DNA from: Toxorhynchites rutilus septentrionalis
Lineage: Eukaryota; Arthropoda; Insecta; Diptera; Culicidae
Direction of reading: 5' to 3'
DNA: 64,000 nucleotides
Assembly: GCF_029784135.1 (NCBI RefSeq)
Contig: NC_073746.1
Coordinates: forward strand, 96,087,709 to 96,151,708
The position numbers were made by a program, and so were the translations under genes. Each line of letters begins with the position of its first letter. Position 1 is the first letter of the stretch. The notes beneath the pieces were generated by a model that worked only from the letters and a program-made list of their open reading frames with translations, did no database searches and had not been told where the DNA came from. Shown here piece after piece: positions 44,678 to 55,345 of this stretch.

Positions 44678-47327
44678 TTACAGATTGCGTACTATTTCGT
44701 GCATTGAAGTGGAGCACCTCTCTCCAAATTTTTGAATGAAATTTTCAAACTTCTCATCTAGGGTATCTAGGCAGGCTCTCTCGTGAACCTCCGTAGTTCT
44801 CGTCCAGGGGGGCAGATTCAGGATGATTCTGAGGAACTTATTCTGAACGCGTTGGAGTCTCAGTTTGTGTGTCCGAGCACAGGTATTCCAGACAGGGACC
44901 GCGTATTCTATGGCTGGGTAAATGATCTGTTTATAGACAGCCATCTGATTCTTCAAGCAAAGTTTTGAGTTTTTGCCAATTAATGGATACAATGACCGGA
45001 GTAAGATGATACATTTGGTTACAATTTTATCAACATGAGATCTGAAGATCAGATGGCTGTCTAAGGTTAGTCCTAAATAAACGACTTCCTTGGACCATTC
45101 GATAAGAGAGTCACCGAACCGAATTCTTTCTGACGTTGGCAGCCGGAACAAGTTTAGGAGATCTCGAATGTGGGAAAAGGATGGCCTGGGTTTTCGCCGC
45201 ATTGATCACAATTTTCCAACTGGTGTAATATTCTGTTAGAGCATCGAGGCCTCTCTGCAACTTGCGGGTCAGAGCACTAATAACACGACCTTTGAACATA
45301 ATCGCGGTGTCATCGGCAAATTGAGATAATATTCCGTCACCGGGAAGCGGTGGGATGTCTGCAGTGTATATATTATATAGGATAGGCCCAAGGATGCTTC
45401 CTTGGGGTACACCTGCATTTATGCTAAATTGCTCTGAGCACACATTAAGCAGGGAAACCCGGAATGCTCTATCAGAGAGATAACTTTTTATTATTTTTAT
45501 CAAATATGTTGGAAAATTGAATCGATGCAGTTTGTAAACCAGGCCATCATGCCACACATTGTCGAACGCCTTTTCAATATCCAAGAGCGCCATTGCCGTC
45601 GTCTTGGATACCGACTTGCTCCGCTGAATGATATTTACAACTCTAGTGAGTTGATGAACGGTGGATCTACCCTTACGGAACCCAAACTGTTCCTCAGGGA
45701 TGACATCATATTCATCTGCGAACGACAGAATTCGGTCCTGAATGCACTTCTCGAACAGCTTAGAAAGGGCTGAGAGTAAGCTGATGGGTCGATAGCTCCG
45801 GGGAACAGAAGGATCCTTCCCCGGTTTCAACACTGGGATGACTTTAGCTAACTTCCACACTGAAGGGAAGTAGCTAAGCTCCCAGCATCGGTTAAAAATT
45901 CTCGCTACAAAAGCAAATGAGCCGTGGCTCATTTGCTTGAGCTCAATATTGAAAGTGTTATCGAAACCAGGGGCCTTCATATTCTTTGATCTTCTGATGA
46001 GACCTATCAACTCATCAGCAGTGACTCGCGACCCCTCTGGAATTAGGCTGTCCGATTGGTCAACCTCGGGCACTCCCTCATCGACGATCTGTTCATATGG
46101 GCTGATAATGTTCTGTCCAAGGTTGTGCGACGACACAAACTGTTGCCCCAACGCGTTTGTTTTTTCTATGGGTGTTAACAACAAGCTACCTTCACGTGAA
46201 CCCTCAGACGAGAAGAGCGGAGGCACAGGTTTCGGTCTCTTTTTAAGAATTTTAGTCATGGACCAGAATGGCCTCGAATGAGGATGAATTTGACGGAGTT
46301 TATCTTGAAATTCTCCATTTCGGAGTTCTTGAATTCTATTCTGGATTACCCTAGTGAGATTATTCATTGATATCTTCTTCTTCCGGTCGCCAGTACGCTG
46401 GTATTGACGTCGAAAAATATTCCGTAGGCGGATAAGTTGTTTGGTAGTGCTATCAATCTGGAGAGAGGCACTCACCTGATATTGTTGGACCGGAACCGCA
46501 GAGTCTCGAGCGACGGCAATCGCTTGCTGCAGGGAATGCACCGCCACATCGATATCATCCGGAGAATTCAATGGCTGGTCGTGGTTAATGTTGTTATCGA
46601 TGACACGTTGGAACTCGACCCAGTTGGCACGATGATAATTTCGCCGTAATCGGTTAGCCACCGTATCGACAGCTGCGCCTAGCTTCAGTACCACTGGATA
46701 GTGATCAGAAGATAATTCTTCGAAGACTAGCGGATCCTCGGAGATGGCCATATTGGTGAGAAAAATGTCCAGAATCGAATGAACCCCTGATCTTGAAATT
46801 CTGGTGGGACTATCAGGCGCAAGAATGTTGTAATGGCCATTCTCCAAGTCCTCTGCTAGGATGATCCCATTCCGATTCCGTCTTCGGTTGCCCCAAATCT
46901 CATGTCGAGCATTCAGGTCTCCTGCGATGATATACTTCGCCCGTCGCCGAGTTAACTTGGCCAAGTCGTTTCGTAGCAAAGCGGCGGAACCATCCCTAGT
47001 AAAAACTTGCTTAGGACAGTACGCCGCAATGATTATGATTGGTCCAAGCGATGTACGAACTTCGATACCGATGGCTTCGATTATTTTCAGCTGTATGTTC
47101 GGTAACAGGCGGCAGTCGACGTTCCGCCTCACAGCAATGGCCACTCCCCCACCATGTGCTCTGGTCCTGTCGAGTCTTAGAAGCCGGAACTCCGGTAGAT
47201 AAATATTAATTTCCGGTTTGAGGTGCGTTTCGATATTCTTGATGTTGAGGAAATCGAGTAACTCAATGTGCTTACTTCTTAGTGAGCAAGCATTCCAGTT
47301 TGCAATGCTGACTGCTTCACGAGACAT
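44678..47327 (-). pseudogene. Jockey B ORF2 (endonuclease and reverse transcriptase), one frameshift
   Basis: Start ATG 47327. Endonuclease motifs: NWNACSLRSK, ETHLKPEINI, IIAGDLNARHEIWG, SSDHYPV. RT motifs: SYRPISLLSAL, FGFRKGRST, LLDIEKAFDNV, GVPQGSILGPILY, FADDTAI. Compared with Jockey A (NEKCIDIAIITETHLK), the sequence NIKNIETHLK lacks six residues just before the catalytic Glu of ETHL. An insertion of one base (net) at about 45135-45150, after PKLVP, shifts the frame into the C-terminal part (LIEWSKEVVYLGLTLDS... to 44678). No RNase H. Confidence 0.88.
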
Positions 47328-48576
47328 ATTTATTGATCAGTGACAGTGCAGCTTGTAGCTGTTCTTCTTTCGTTTTGCAAGTGCGCATAATGGTAATAAC
47401 TTCTGACACTAAAATGAGGAACTCTTGTGTAGTGAACGCAGAACTGTCGGAGGTTATTCCAGATGCAACATCGGCGTACGACAAACCAGGGGCGGGGGAG
47501 TAACCCTGATTGGGCTGAGCAGCAGCAGCTGCAAGGCGGGGCTGAGCTGATCGTCGGTTAGAGACCGCTTGGTTGTTTGAAAATGCAGGAGCAGGTGTAC
47601 TGGTGGTGCAATGGTTGTTGAGAGGAAGCGGAGGTAGGTTCGGAACCTGTCGACGATGTTGTAGAGCGGGATACTCAGCATCTGAATTGGTCGGAGGGGG
47701 GCGAACGTTGCGCCTGCGTCCGGGTTGGTTCGATGTTGTCGCTGATTGTCGGATGGTGATAAACTCAGCCCGCTTAGGACAGTTTCGATCGGAGGCGCGG
47801 TGTTCACCATCGCAGTTAGCACACTTGAGAATGATGTCATCACTTTGGCCACAGGACGCAGTTCGATGATCCCCAGCACATTTACCGCAGCGAGGCTTCA
47901 TATAGCAGTTTTTAGTGCCATGCCCGAACCTTTGACAGTTCGAGCACAGCGTAACGTCACGGTGCTGAGGACGATACAACTCCCACGACACGATGAGTCG
48001 GAACAGGTCTGGAATTTTCTTCAGTGCACTGATACTAGTGGAGCCCTTGGCGAAGTGCACCAAAAATAGCTGATCTCTAAATGACCTGTTGTCATTTGGA
48101 CGACGAGACATCATAAACACATTCACCGGCTTATAACCAAGGTTGGAAAGCTCCGTTTTAATGTCCTCCGTGCTGACGGGTGGTAGTCCACGTAGAACCA
48201 CCTTCAGTGGCTTCGCTGAAGGCATATCATGTGTGTAAAATTGCACATCTTTAGACTTCAGATATGCTCCAACCTGCTGATACTCCTGTACACTGGAGCA
48301 TACAATTTTAATACCCACGCTGCAGAGCTTGAATCGCGGGCGGAGGTTTTGCTGTGAGAGATCGGATTCGAGTTTTACTATGTCTTTAATGGACGTGAAC
48401 AGCGGGGGAACACGTTCCTTCTTGGTGACAGCATCGCCACTTCCACTGTCCTCAGGAAGAACCGAATATTGGTTGCTTTGAAGGAGCTGATTTGCTTCTG
48501 CTTCTCCAACGGAGTTAGTTCGAACCTTTTTAGAAGGACCGTCTGTGGTTGAATTACTGGAACGCCGGCGTCCCAT
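47317..48576 (-). CDS. Jockey B ORF1: Gag-like zinc-knuckle protein
   Basis: 419 residues, uninterrupted, from ATG 48576 (MGRRRSSNSTT); the open frame upstream of it is UTR. The product would bind element RNA. A basic N-terminus is followed by a PRE_C2HC-type region (about 65-165: RPRFKLCSVG, KVVLRGLPPVSTED, RDQLFLVHF). Zinc knuckles lie at about 205-260: CSNCQRFGHGTKNC, CGKCAGDHRTASC, CANCDGEHRASDRNC. A Pro/Ala-rich tail and a conserved C-terminal helix follow. The stop overlaps the ORF2 ATG by 11 nt (ATGTCTCGTGA). Confidence 0.9.
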   Translation of the reverse strand: MGRRRSSNSTTDGPSKKVRTNSVGEAEANQLLQSNQYSVLPEDSGSGDAVTKKERVPPLFTSIKDIVKLESDLSQQNLRPRFKLCSVGIKIVCSSVQEYQQVGAYLKSKDVQFYTHDMPSAKPLKVVLRGLPPVSTEDIKTELSNLGYKPVNVFMMSRRPNDNRSFRDQLFLVHFAKGSTSISALKKIPDLFRLIVSWELYRPQHRDVTLCSNCQRFGHGTKNCYMKPRCGKCAGDHRTASCGQSDDIILKCANCDGEHRASDRNCPKRAEFITIRQSATTSNQPGRRRNVRPPPTNSDAEYPALQHRRQVPNLPPLPLNNHCTTSTPAPAFSNNQAVSNRRSAQPRLAAAAAQPNQGYSPAPGLSYADVASGITSDSSAFTTQEFLILVSEVITIMRTCKTKEEQLQAALSLINKYVS

Positions 48577-48751
48577 GTTTTTCTTCTTGGCGATATCCAC
48601 CAAGCACGCTAAAGCGTGTGATGTCGAATCCACTTCCAACGCGCGGTAAAACAAGCGAATGAAAACAAACTAACTGTAAGAGTATCGATATTGACAATAG
48701 CGAGAGCGGGAAAAAAAACACGTGTTGTCGATGTGAATGACACACAGAAAC

Positions 48752-48764
48752 TGAAAGTTTGCCT
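48752..48764. repeat. Target-site duplication of Jockey B, 5' side
   Basis: TGAAAGTTTGCCT. On the minus strand it ends in TTTCA, the first half of an initiator that before insertion read TCATTC. Confidence 0.92.
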
Positions 48765-48785
48765 CAGCGAGATCCACTGTTTATA
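48752..48785 (-). promoter_or_regulatory. TATA plus initiator promoter directly upstream of Jockey B
   Basis: TATAAACA on the minus strand starts at 48785; the A of the initiator is base 48752, 33 nt downstream. The uninterrupted site would read TCATTC (matches TCAKTY), with AGTTC at +28, which fits the downstream promoter element. ATTTGCAT, an octamer, lies farther upstream at about 48913-48920. Confidence 0.6.
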
Positions 48786-49070
48786 CTCTAGGCAAGTATT
48801 CCCCTTCATTCTTCTGCTTTTCCTTTGTTCACGTAGACTTTAAATCCTACGATTTCCCCTCCGTTGGTCGTCGATAAGTTGCTCGTTATTGACAGCTCTG
48901 TTCGGGAAAGCATGCAAATGGACAAAACAAATGTATGGGAAAATGGAAACGCTTAAAGTTTTCATGAATTTTAACCATTTACAAACCAAAGGATTCTAAT
49001 GTATAGCATATTAAACAAATCTTACGGAATTTCCGATTCGTTTAGTATGTAAATCGCCAAAATCCGTTCG

Positions 49071-49167
49071 CGGCAAAAATAGTTATTAATGTTAACTTTA
49101 TTTCATAAAAACGTGACCTGTTTTCTGATTTGGCACCCTTAATGAAAGACGTCGTTCTACGTCAAAA
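49071..49167 (-). repeat. Left-terminal region of the type 3 repeat
   Basis: Nearly identical to 1-98, including the terminal TTTTGACGTAGAACGACGTC on the minus strand. The two copies diverge outside it at 49168 and 99, which defines the element end. Confidence 0.8.
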
Positions 49168-50550
49168 ATATGCGTTACTAAAATAATCATTTGTGGTCGT
49201 TCGATGAGATGGGCTTCGCATCTCACCTCATCGACTAGAAAAAACTGAACCATACTTTGCCCAATACATTTTGAACAACAGTAGCACCGAAGCTCCCTTT
49301 CACTCCATAACCAGCTTCTACCCCATCGATTTTCATCCCAACAATCGAGGGTGAGCCTTCGGAATTATCGTTTTATCAGCTCCAGAAGGCAGATAATTTA
49401 GCAGAAAACAAAATGAATTTCCCCAGGAGCCACGTCGGATCTGTTTTTTGTTCGCTCTTTCGTCTGTTTTTGTTTCCAAACGGATATCGATCCGCGTTCG
49501 ATGGATTTTGATGAGGAAAGTTTGTCGATAGCCTATTTTCCCCCACTGATCCTATTTCCGCAGAATCGGGGGATTTCGGCTAAAGCCCCGCGGCTTACTG
49601 ATTGCGGCAGCAGCAGCAGTCCAAGGCGTTAGAGTGACGGTGACCGTGCGACGCGGGGCTGGGCAATTTCTAGAAGAGTTTTGGTTTCACGTTCTCGGGG
49701 CAGAAACTGAAGCATATCCCAACCGAAGAGCGAAACACGTTCCGTCCATTGATATTATTCGGCAATGGGAAACGGAAATGACATCAATGGGCGCTGCTGA
49801 CTTCTGACATCGGCGACACGAGACACGACGGTGTGTTTGCGTATACAAATGACACAGTTCTGTTCCATCGGTGGTAACATATTCGCGGCCCCAAAACGAC
49901 ACGACCCATAATGGATTCACTGTCTCGTAGATAACGAGCTGAGGTCGTGAGTAAATATACAAATAGAGGAGGAGAGAAGAAAAATCCGGAAAAAAGGCTA
50001 GAGACGTGAATGAAATTCGAATAGTTCGATAATCGACGCGTTGTCAATTGGTGGTGGCTGCGGCGTTAAGCTATGAAAACAGTTGAGTCTTTAACAGTTC
50101 GAACTGCGTTGCATGCGTAAGTGATTGGAATAAAATAAACATTTAGCAAAACGGTGATTTGTATGCCACTCTTTTTTCTATAGTTTTTTAATGAGGTTAT
50201 ACTGTTACGACGAAATGAAAACAACACCTGGATCTGGATTTTGACCCATGCATACCTAATGACCAAGTGACGGAAATTTATTTGGGAGAAGTAACGAAAG
50301 TGACTTGAAGGCTGTTTGGATGTGCTTTAAAAGTAGTCACAGCTGAGTTTTTAGAATTTGATAAACAATTTCCATACACGATTTATTGGTGGGATACCAA
50401 TTAAAATGCTTAAAAAAAGTGTTGCGATATTCATTTGTAGTCGTGTTCAGCATCCACATGACATTATCTTCAAAAAATGAATAGAAGAAGCCTATTTGTT
50501 GACGAAAATAAATATTTCATACAGATAAATCAAGAAACACATTTTCGAAA
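49168..50550. other. Single-copy-looking island, no gene recognised
   Basis: 49260-50060 is GC-richer with CAG repeats (49610-49620) and no sequence repeated in the window. No frame shows known domains. 50060-50550 is AT-rich and featureless. Confidence 0.45.
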
Positions 50551-50554
50551 TGAG

Positions 50555-50955
50555 GCATTCCACCAATCAACACGAAACCATTTCGCTTTTATATTTTTGA
50601 TTTAGCAGAAGCTTTTATAGCTTGTTCGGTACTAGTTTTTTAAATACGATCACGGCTGACTTCTTGAAAAGGGTTTATGCAAAATATGGTATCATTTCGG
50701 AAAATAGACTATAACGCCAAAACGGGTTCCTTGATCGAAATGGTGTCTTAGGCAAAGGCAAAGTAATAGATATAATTTTGCGGTTCTGTGAAAAGTACAC
50801 ACTGGAGAATTTCACCGAAAATTTTTGAAAATAATATTTCATTTCATATTTTTATTTCACAGGAAAAAAATATTTTAAAAATTGGAATTCGTTTTTTCTC
50901 TAAAACATGTTTTTTAAAATTCTTGAAAAAAATATTTCCAACAAGTCACTTAACT
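50555..50955 (+). repeat. Dispersed repeat, compact copy
   Basis: Collinear with pieces of 29386-31720 (see that entry). It lacks the SINEs and other inserts and so acts as an empty-site reference. Confidence 0.6.
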
Positions 50956-51229
50956 CCTTTGCGTACGATTTAATGTTCTAAAGACCGGACCAAATGCAAA
51001 CGCTTCGATGGGTGACGCATCGAGTAATTTCATTACTCTGCTGAACGTCTTAGCGCCTTGTGATATGAAAGCGCATCACGAGAGAAACTCGATGTTATAC
51101 GTTTTGGCACTATCTTTTCACATCGAGCGAGACTCGACGTTGTACGCGAAGGGGTTAAACGTCGAAGGATAAGCAATTTTACATTTATTTAAGCATCATT
51201 TTTACAGAAAGATTTACACCAATTCAATA

Positions 51230-52362
51230 TTTTGACGTAGGATTACGTCTGTCGGGAACATATTGGGGTACAAATTGAAAATCGAAAATCGAGCACATCG
51301 TGAAAATTGTCCAATTTCAAACGCTTATTGCTAAGTCATTTCATGATGGATTGATGAAATTTTTGCGTCAATCGATTTCGGCACTCCATAACAATTTTTA
51401 TATATTGAAGAAAATAATATATGTCGTGAAAATAACTATCGAACAATTGAAAAATCTCAACCCCTATCCTAACGGAAATACCCACTTCTGATTGGTCGAA
51501 ATTGACGACGATGTGGCGGTTCCCTAACAGAAACATCAAAACCAAGCTGCCTGGCGGAAATCGGCATTACAAATATATACAAGTATTGGGCATTTTTATA
51601 TTGCAAGTAAGCCGAGTGATACGATTAATTTTAGCAAATAAAATTGAAATTTGGAACTTAAATGTTGGTTGAAAAATTTAGCAAAAGTGTAAATGTAAAA
51701 TTGTATATGGTGGTAGTTGTGTTAATGACTTGATATATAAAACGATTTAATTCAATTCCCATAAATAAAAACCAAGGTGTGTTCCCGCTCGAGAACGGGT
51801 CGTTAGGTTTAAGCTGTCTGTGTTGTTGTGTTAATTTTCACCCATCATATAGTACATATAGTATTAGGTGTTGTTGGTGCTGTTGATCTAATAAAAATTT
51901 GTATTGTGTTGAATAAACTCTCAGAAAGTAAAAATTATAAAAGAAAATTATCTTTTCCATTTCAAATATGTTTCCTCTATTAATATAGTAACATAAAGTA
52001 ACATGTTTTTACTGATGAGGAAAATTGATAATTGTGTTCGGTATTGGTAATTATCTTATATTACATTGGTGTTTTTTTTTCTTTATTTCATCATAACACA
52101 TAACACAGAAGGCATCTCGTCTAGGGTCACAGAGGACGTTTTTTTTCATATCTCATTCCAACGACTTTTTAGCATCCTTCTGTCATCATCACTCGGTAAA
52201 CACTAATGAAGTGAACAAACAATACCCATCAACCAAACAAAACGGCTAGCAAATCATTATCAAACGATGTAATTCTTCAAACATATCCAAAATTAACAAA
52301 TAGCCTAACGGAATCCTACGTCAACTATGCGGTCGTGTCTCGGACACAACCTTCTTGTGACT
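51230..52362 (+). repeat. Type 2 palindrome-ended repeat, copy B (uninterrupted)
   Basis: 1.13 kb. Left end TTTTGACGTAGGATTACGTC; right end ATCCTACGTCAACTATGCGG then GGTCGTGTCtcgGACACAACC. It matches 8403-8760 plus 12530-13318. No coding capacity, so non-autonomous if mobile. The two ends share inverted GACGTAGGATT but no simple terminal inverted repeat. Confidence 0.75.
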
Positions 52363-52378
52363 TTTTTCTACATCCTAC

Positions 52379-52389
52379 ATTATTTTGTT
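52379..52389. repeat. Target-site duplication of the transducing SINE, left
   Basis: ATTATTTTGTT, identical to 52936-52946. Confidence 0.8.
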
Positions 52390-52884
52390 GGGGGTCTCCG
52401 TAGCCACATTGGTTGCGCGTTCGCTTAGTAAGCGATCGATCGTGAGTTCAAAACTCAGGGTCCTCATTGACCATCTTTGTGTTGTTACAGAATAACTACG
52501 TCCACGCAACAATCATCAGCGATGGAGATCGATCCACGGTCGAAATAAGATCGATTCATCCATACAACTGCTCTGCTCTGCCAGACACATCGGGCTACTG
52601 TTCTATAAATAACTCAACAATGATCAAACAACTGTCTCCGCTGTCCGGTGGTCCAACTGGATAATGGAAGAACAGAAAGAATACCCTTACGCCTAAATGG
52701 CTACTGTGTGAATGTACCATATGTAATGGTATAGAAGGAATACTGGCGAATGGCAACTGTGTAATGTGCTAATTATAGATATGATAACCATGTGACATGT
52801 ACACGATTAAAATTCGGCTCTGTTACAGCTAAAATGATAATGAGCCTTAAATAAATAATTGGAATAAAAAAAAAAAAAAAAAAA
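52390..52884 (+). mobile_element. Feilai-like tRNA-derived SINE, copy 2
   Basis: The head GGGGGTCTCCGTAGCCACATTGG (A-box) and GTGAGTTCAAAACTCAGGG (B-box) includes a TTCGC-TTAGTAA-GCGAT anticodon-like hairpin. The body matches 31003-31498 inverted. It ends AATAATTGGAAT plus about 18 A. The matching target duplication lies 51 bp beyond this tail. Confidence 0.85.
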
Positions 52885-52935
52885 GATACCCCTCCCCCCT
52901 CTCTTAGGGGTGGCTGCCATACAAATAAAAAAAAA
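52885..52935 (+). mobile_element. Probable 3' transduction of the SINE
   Basis: 42 bp of the CTCTCTTAGGGG/GCTGCCATACAAAT repeat (as at 4500-5060 and 14100-14390) followed by a second A-tract, then the right target duplication. A read-through SINE transcript that took along neighbouring sequence explains this. Confidence 0.65.
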
Positions 52936-52946
52936 ATTATTTTGTT
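52936..52946. repeat. Target-site duplication of the transducing SINE, right
   Basis: ATTATTTTGTT, identical to 52379-52389. Confidence 0.8.
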
Positions 52947-53271
52947 CTACAATCTTTTTCATCTTTCACGCAGCTTTAAAGTTATATTCTTCCAGAACAT
53001 CTTTGTTTTCTCGTATTTTGACGTAGGACTACGTCTTTCATTTCTATACTGGGGTGTAAGTTCAAACTTTCGATAACGAAAGCGTTACGCCGGAGAACGA
53101 GATTTTGAGCGTTAATGGCTCCTAAACAACTGAACGGAATAGTATCATAAACGCTTCATTCGAAAGATAAAATGTCTACGCGTTATATGCTTATAACTTT
53201 TTGATCCAAAAACTTGTTTCAATAGCCCTAAAATTTCTTTCAAAACAGGCTATTGAAATCACACCAATCGG

Positions 53272-53307
53272 TATATAAGCAAGTGCCGTTCGGAAATCCA
53301 CTCAGTT
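53272..53307 (+). promoter_or_regulatory. TATA plus initiator core promoter (type 1 repeat)
   Basis: TATATAAG at 53272-53279 and TCAGTT at 53302-53307, 32 nt between first T and initiator A. Same as at 9377 and 43645. Confidence 0.65.
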
Positions 53308-53344
53308 ATGATTGCGCGACCATTTAGGTACGATTGCTGGACTG

Positions 53345-53850
53345 GATGGTATTTCCCTAACACAGTCTTCAAAACCATGGAGCCAGGGGAAATTGGCATT
53401 GCAAAATAGATGCAAAGAGCGGGTTTTTTTTGTACTCGTTTGTGTTTCTGCAAATTGGAATATTTCCCTTACACAGACTTCAAAATCATGAAGCCTGGGA
53501 AAATCGGCATTGCAAAATAGTTGTGAGCTGCGGGTACTTTTGTACTCGTTTGCGTTTCTGCAAATTGGAATGTTTCTCTAACACAGACTTCAAAATGATG
53601 AAGCCTGGGGAAATCGACATTGCGAAATAGATGCAAGCAGCGGGAACTTTTATACACGTTTGCGTCTCTGCAAATCGGAATGTTGCCCTAACACAAACTC
53701 TAAAACCATGAAGCCTGTGGAAATTGGCGCAGCAAATTAGATTCAAGCAGTGGGTACTTTCGTACTCGTTTGCGTTTCTGCAGATCGGAATGTTTCCCTA
53801 ACACAGATTTTAAAACCATCGAGCCTGAGGAAACTACTTTTGTACTCGGA
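53345..53850 (+). repeat. Tandem array, 110-bp period
   Basis: TTTCCCTAACACAGAC-type unit starts at 53352, 53463, 53573, 53683 and 53793, a spacing of 110-111 bp. Each unit contains AAGCCTGGGGAAAT and TTTTGTACTCGTTTGCGTTT. Related single units occur at 8690-8985, 51520-51570, 54780-54968 and 56800-56840. Open frames through it are incidental. Confidence 0.9.
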
Positions 53851-54165
53851 TAGACTATAGATTTGATAGTAAAGAATACGATATGATATTATGTAGCGGA
53901 TATGATCGAAGTGGATATTATATTACATATCGAAGAAATCAGATTTATAAAAGCAGCGTTATAAAATTATTTGTTCACGAATGGTGCAATCGATCGTCGT
54001 TATTGGGAAGTAGGAATTATTAATTCTATTCCGGCTAAACGAAGTGGTTTGATAAATCTTCATTCGAAAGATGAAATGTCTAAGATTTATATGCATGTTA
54101 CTTATTGATTGCTAAGTTAACGTTAGTCCTACGTCCGGTTATATCAAAGATATAACCCACTTCTA

Positions 54166-54778
54166 GTTTTTTTATGCTCACCATAGAGTTGTAGTTTTTG
54201 CTATTGAGACAATTTTACTGCATCGCTACAGCGAATTAAAGAGAAATCAATATTCAGAATTTCTTCGAATTCATCGTTCATATTTTGGAATGATGTAACC
54301 GGACTTATTCGGCAGATATGAAGTGTAGTTGTGTATTTCTAATTGTAATTCTAATTAATTTAATAAATTAAATGTTCACATGCGAAAGCATGTCCGGGTT
54401 TCTTTTGTTGGTAGATCTCTCTTTTCTGAAAGCAGCTCGCGTTGTCGGTAGAGCTATGGGGGAAGGGCGGTATTGATATGCTATACATTAAAATTCGCTA
54501 ATCTCTAAACGGTTTAAATTCATGAAAACTAGAAGAATTACCTTTTTCTCATACATTTGTTCTGCCGATTTGTGTGCTAACCCTACCCGTATTTCGTATG
54601 CCTATAACTCGAACATTTCTCAATAGAACGGAAAGATGTTTGCATCAATTGATAGGGAATATTTATACGCGTGTATCACAATTAATAAAATATTATTTTT
54701 CATGAGATGAACAATTGAATAACTGTAAAATGTCAAGCGTTATCTGAACGGCCTAACTGCCAAGTTTTGATTGGCCCG
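54166..54778. other. Gene-free AT-rich stretch
   Basis: No repeats shared with the rest of the window, no coding motifs and no element ends seen. Confidence 0.5.
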
Positions 54779-54968
54779 ATTTACGGTTTCCCCAACACAA
54801 ACTTCAAAATCGATGTACCTGTGGAAATTTGCTTCGCAAATATACATGCAAGTCAGGGGTATTTTTGTTCCCACCGAGCTGTGTTTCCCTAACACGGACT
54901 TCAAATTCAATGTGCCTGGGGGAATCCGCTTTACAAATACACGCAAGTCGGGGGGAATTTTTGGTGTT
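54779..54968 (+). repeat. Two diverged units of the 110-bp family
   Basis: CCCCAACACAAACTTC at 54790 and CCCTAACACGGACTTC at 54887 start two units. The second is cut by the TIR element and continues at 56800 (TGTACTCGCTTG). Confidence 0.7.
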
Positions 54969-55345
54969 GAGTACTTTTCTGCCGTAATTTTGCAAGGTGA
55001 CGCAAGCGCCCGAGAAAGAATTTTCAGTACGAGACTTTTCTTAAAATTGTATGTATTATCAGCATACGTGTACACTACAAAAATCTGATCTGTACAAAAT
55101 GTGTACAATAGATGAAAAAACATTGCCGTCGGCTTGATTCTTGAAAAAAATCAGTTTTATTTGAGTAATATTACCAACGCCAGTTTGTTGTGGAAACAGC
55201 AAATTTAAAATCGCTATTTCCACAACCGATTGGCGTAGATCCATCAAAGCATGCGAGAATCTGTCTCCAACTATTTTTGCACATAACCAGTCAATTTTCT
55301 TTCGCGTTTTCCAAGTTCCACCTAAATACAAGTGAGTGAAAAGAT

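Larger units (their letters stand above)
44415..48751 (-). mobile_element. Jockey-clade LINE (Jockey B), nearly complete
   Basis: A 4.34-kb minus-strand element with 13-bp target duplications and a poly(A) tail (T-run 44415-44429). ORF1 is open; ORF2 has one frameshift and an in-frame 18-nt loss. It is related to Jockey A (about 60 percent by eye in ORF2). It is inserted 33 nt downstream of a TATA box, exactly at an initiator, in the promoter's orientation. Confidence 0.92.
36539..49167 (-). repeat. Type 3 palindrome-ended repeat, composite with many insertions
   Basis: On the minus strand the left end at 49167 (TTTTGACGTAGAACGACGTC) matches base 98 onward, and a right end at 36539-36572 (GTTGTGTCCAAGATACGACC, then GACGTAGAACTACG) has the same core. 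I pair them by motif and orientation. Inside lie Jockey B, a Jockey ORF1 fragment, and the type 1 copy II with its own insertions. The pairing of the two ends is inference. Confidence 0.4.
53016..54165 (+). repeat. Type 1 palindrome-ended repeat, copy III
   Basis: Left end TTTTGACGTAGGACTACGTC, TATA promoter at 53272, 110-bp array, then an inverted CGAAGAAATC block (53840-54010). The right end has TTAGTCCTACGTCCGG followed by GGTTATATCaaaGATATAACC. It lacks the H3 pseudogene. It shows that the family carries different interiors between similar ends. Confidence 0.7.

Noticed and set aside
53486..53746. Open frames through the 110-bp array
   Set aside because: They arise because the 110-bp unit happens to lack stops in some frames; they change register from unit to unit.
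53345..53850. CRISPR-like or programmed array
   Set aside because: Eukaryotic tandem repeat with 110-bp units and no short repeat/spacer alternation.
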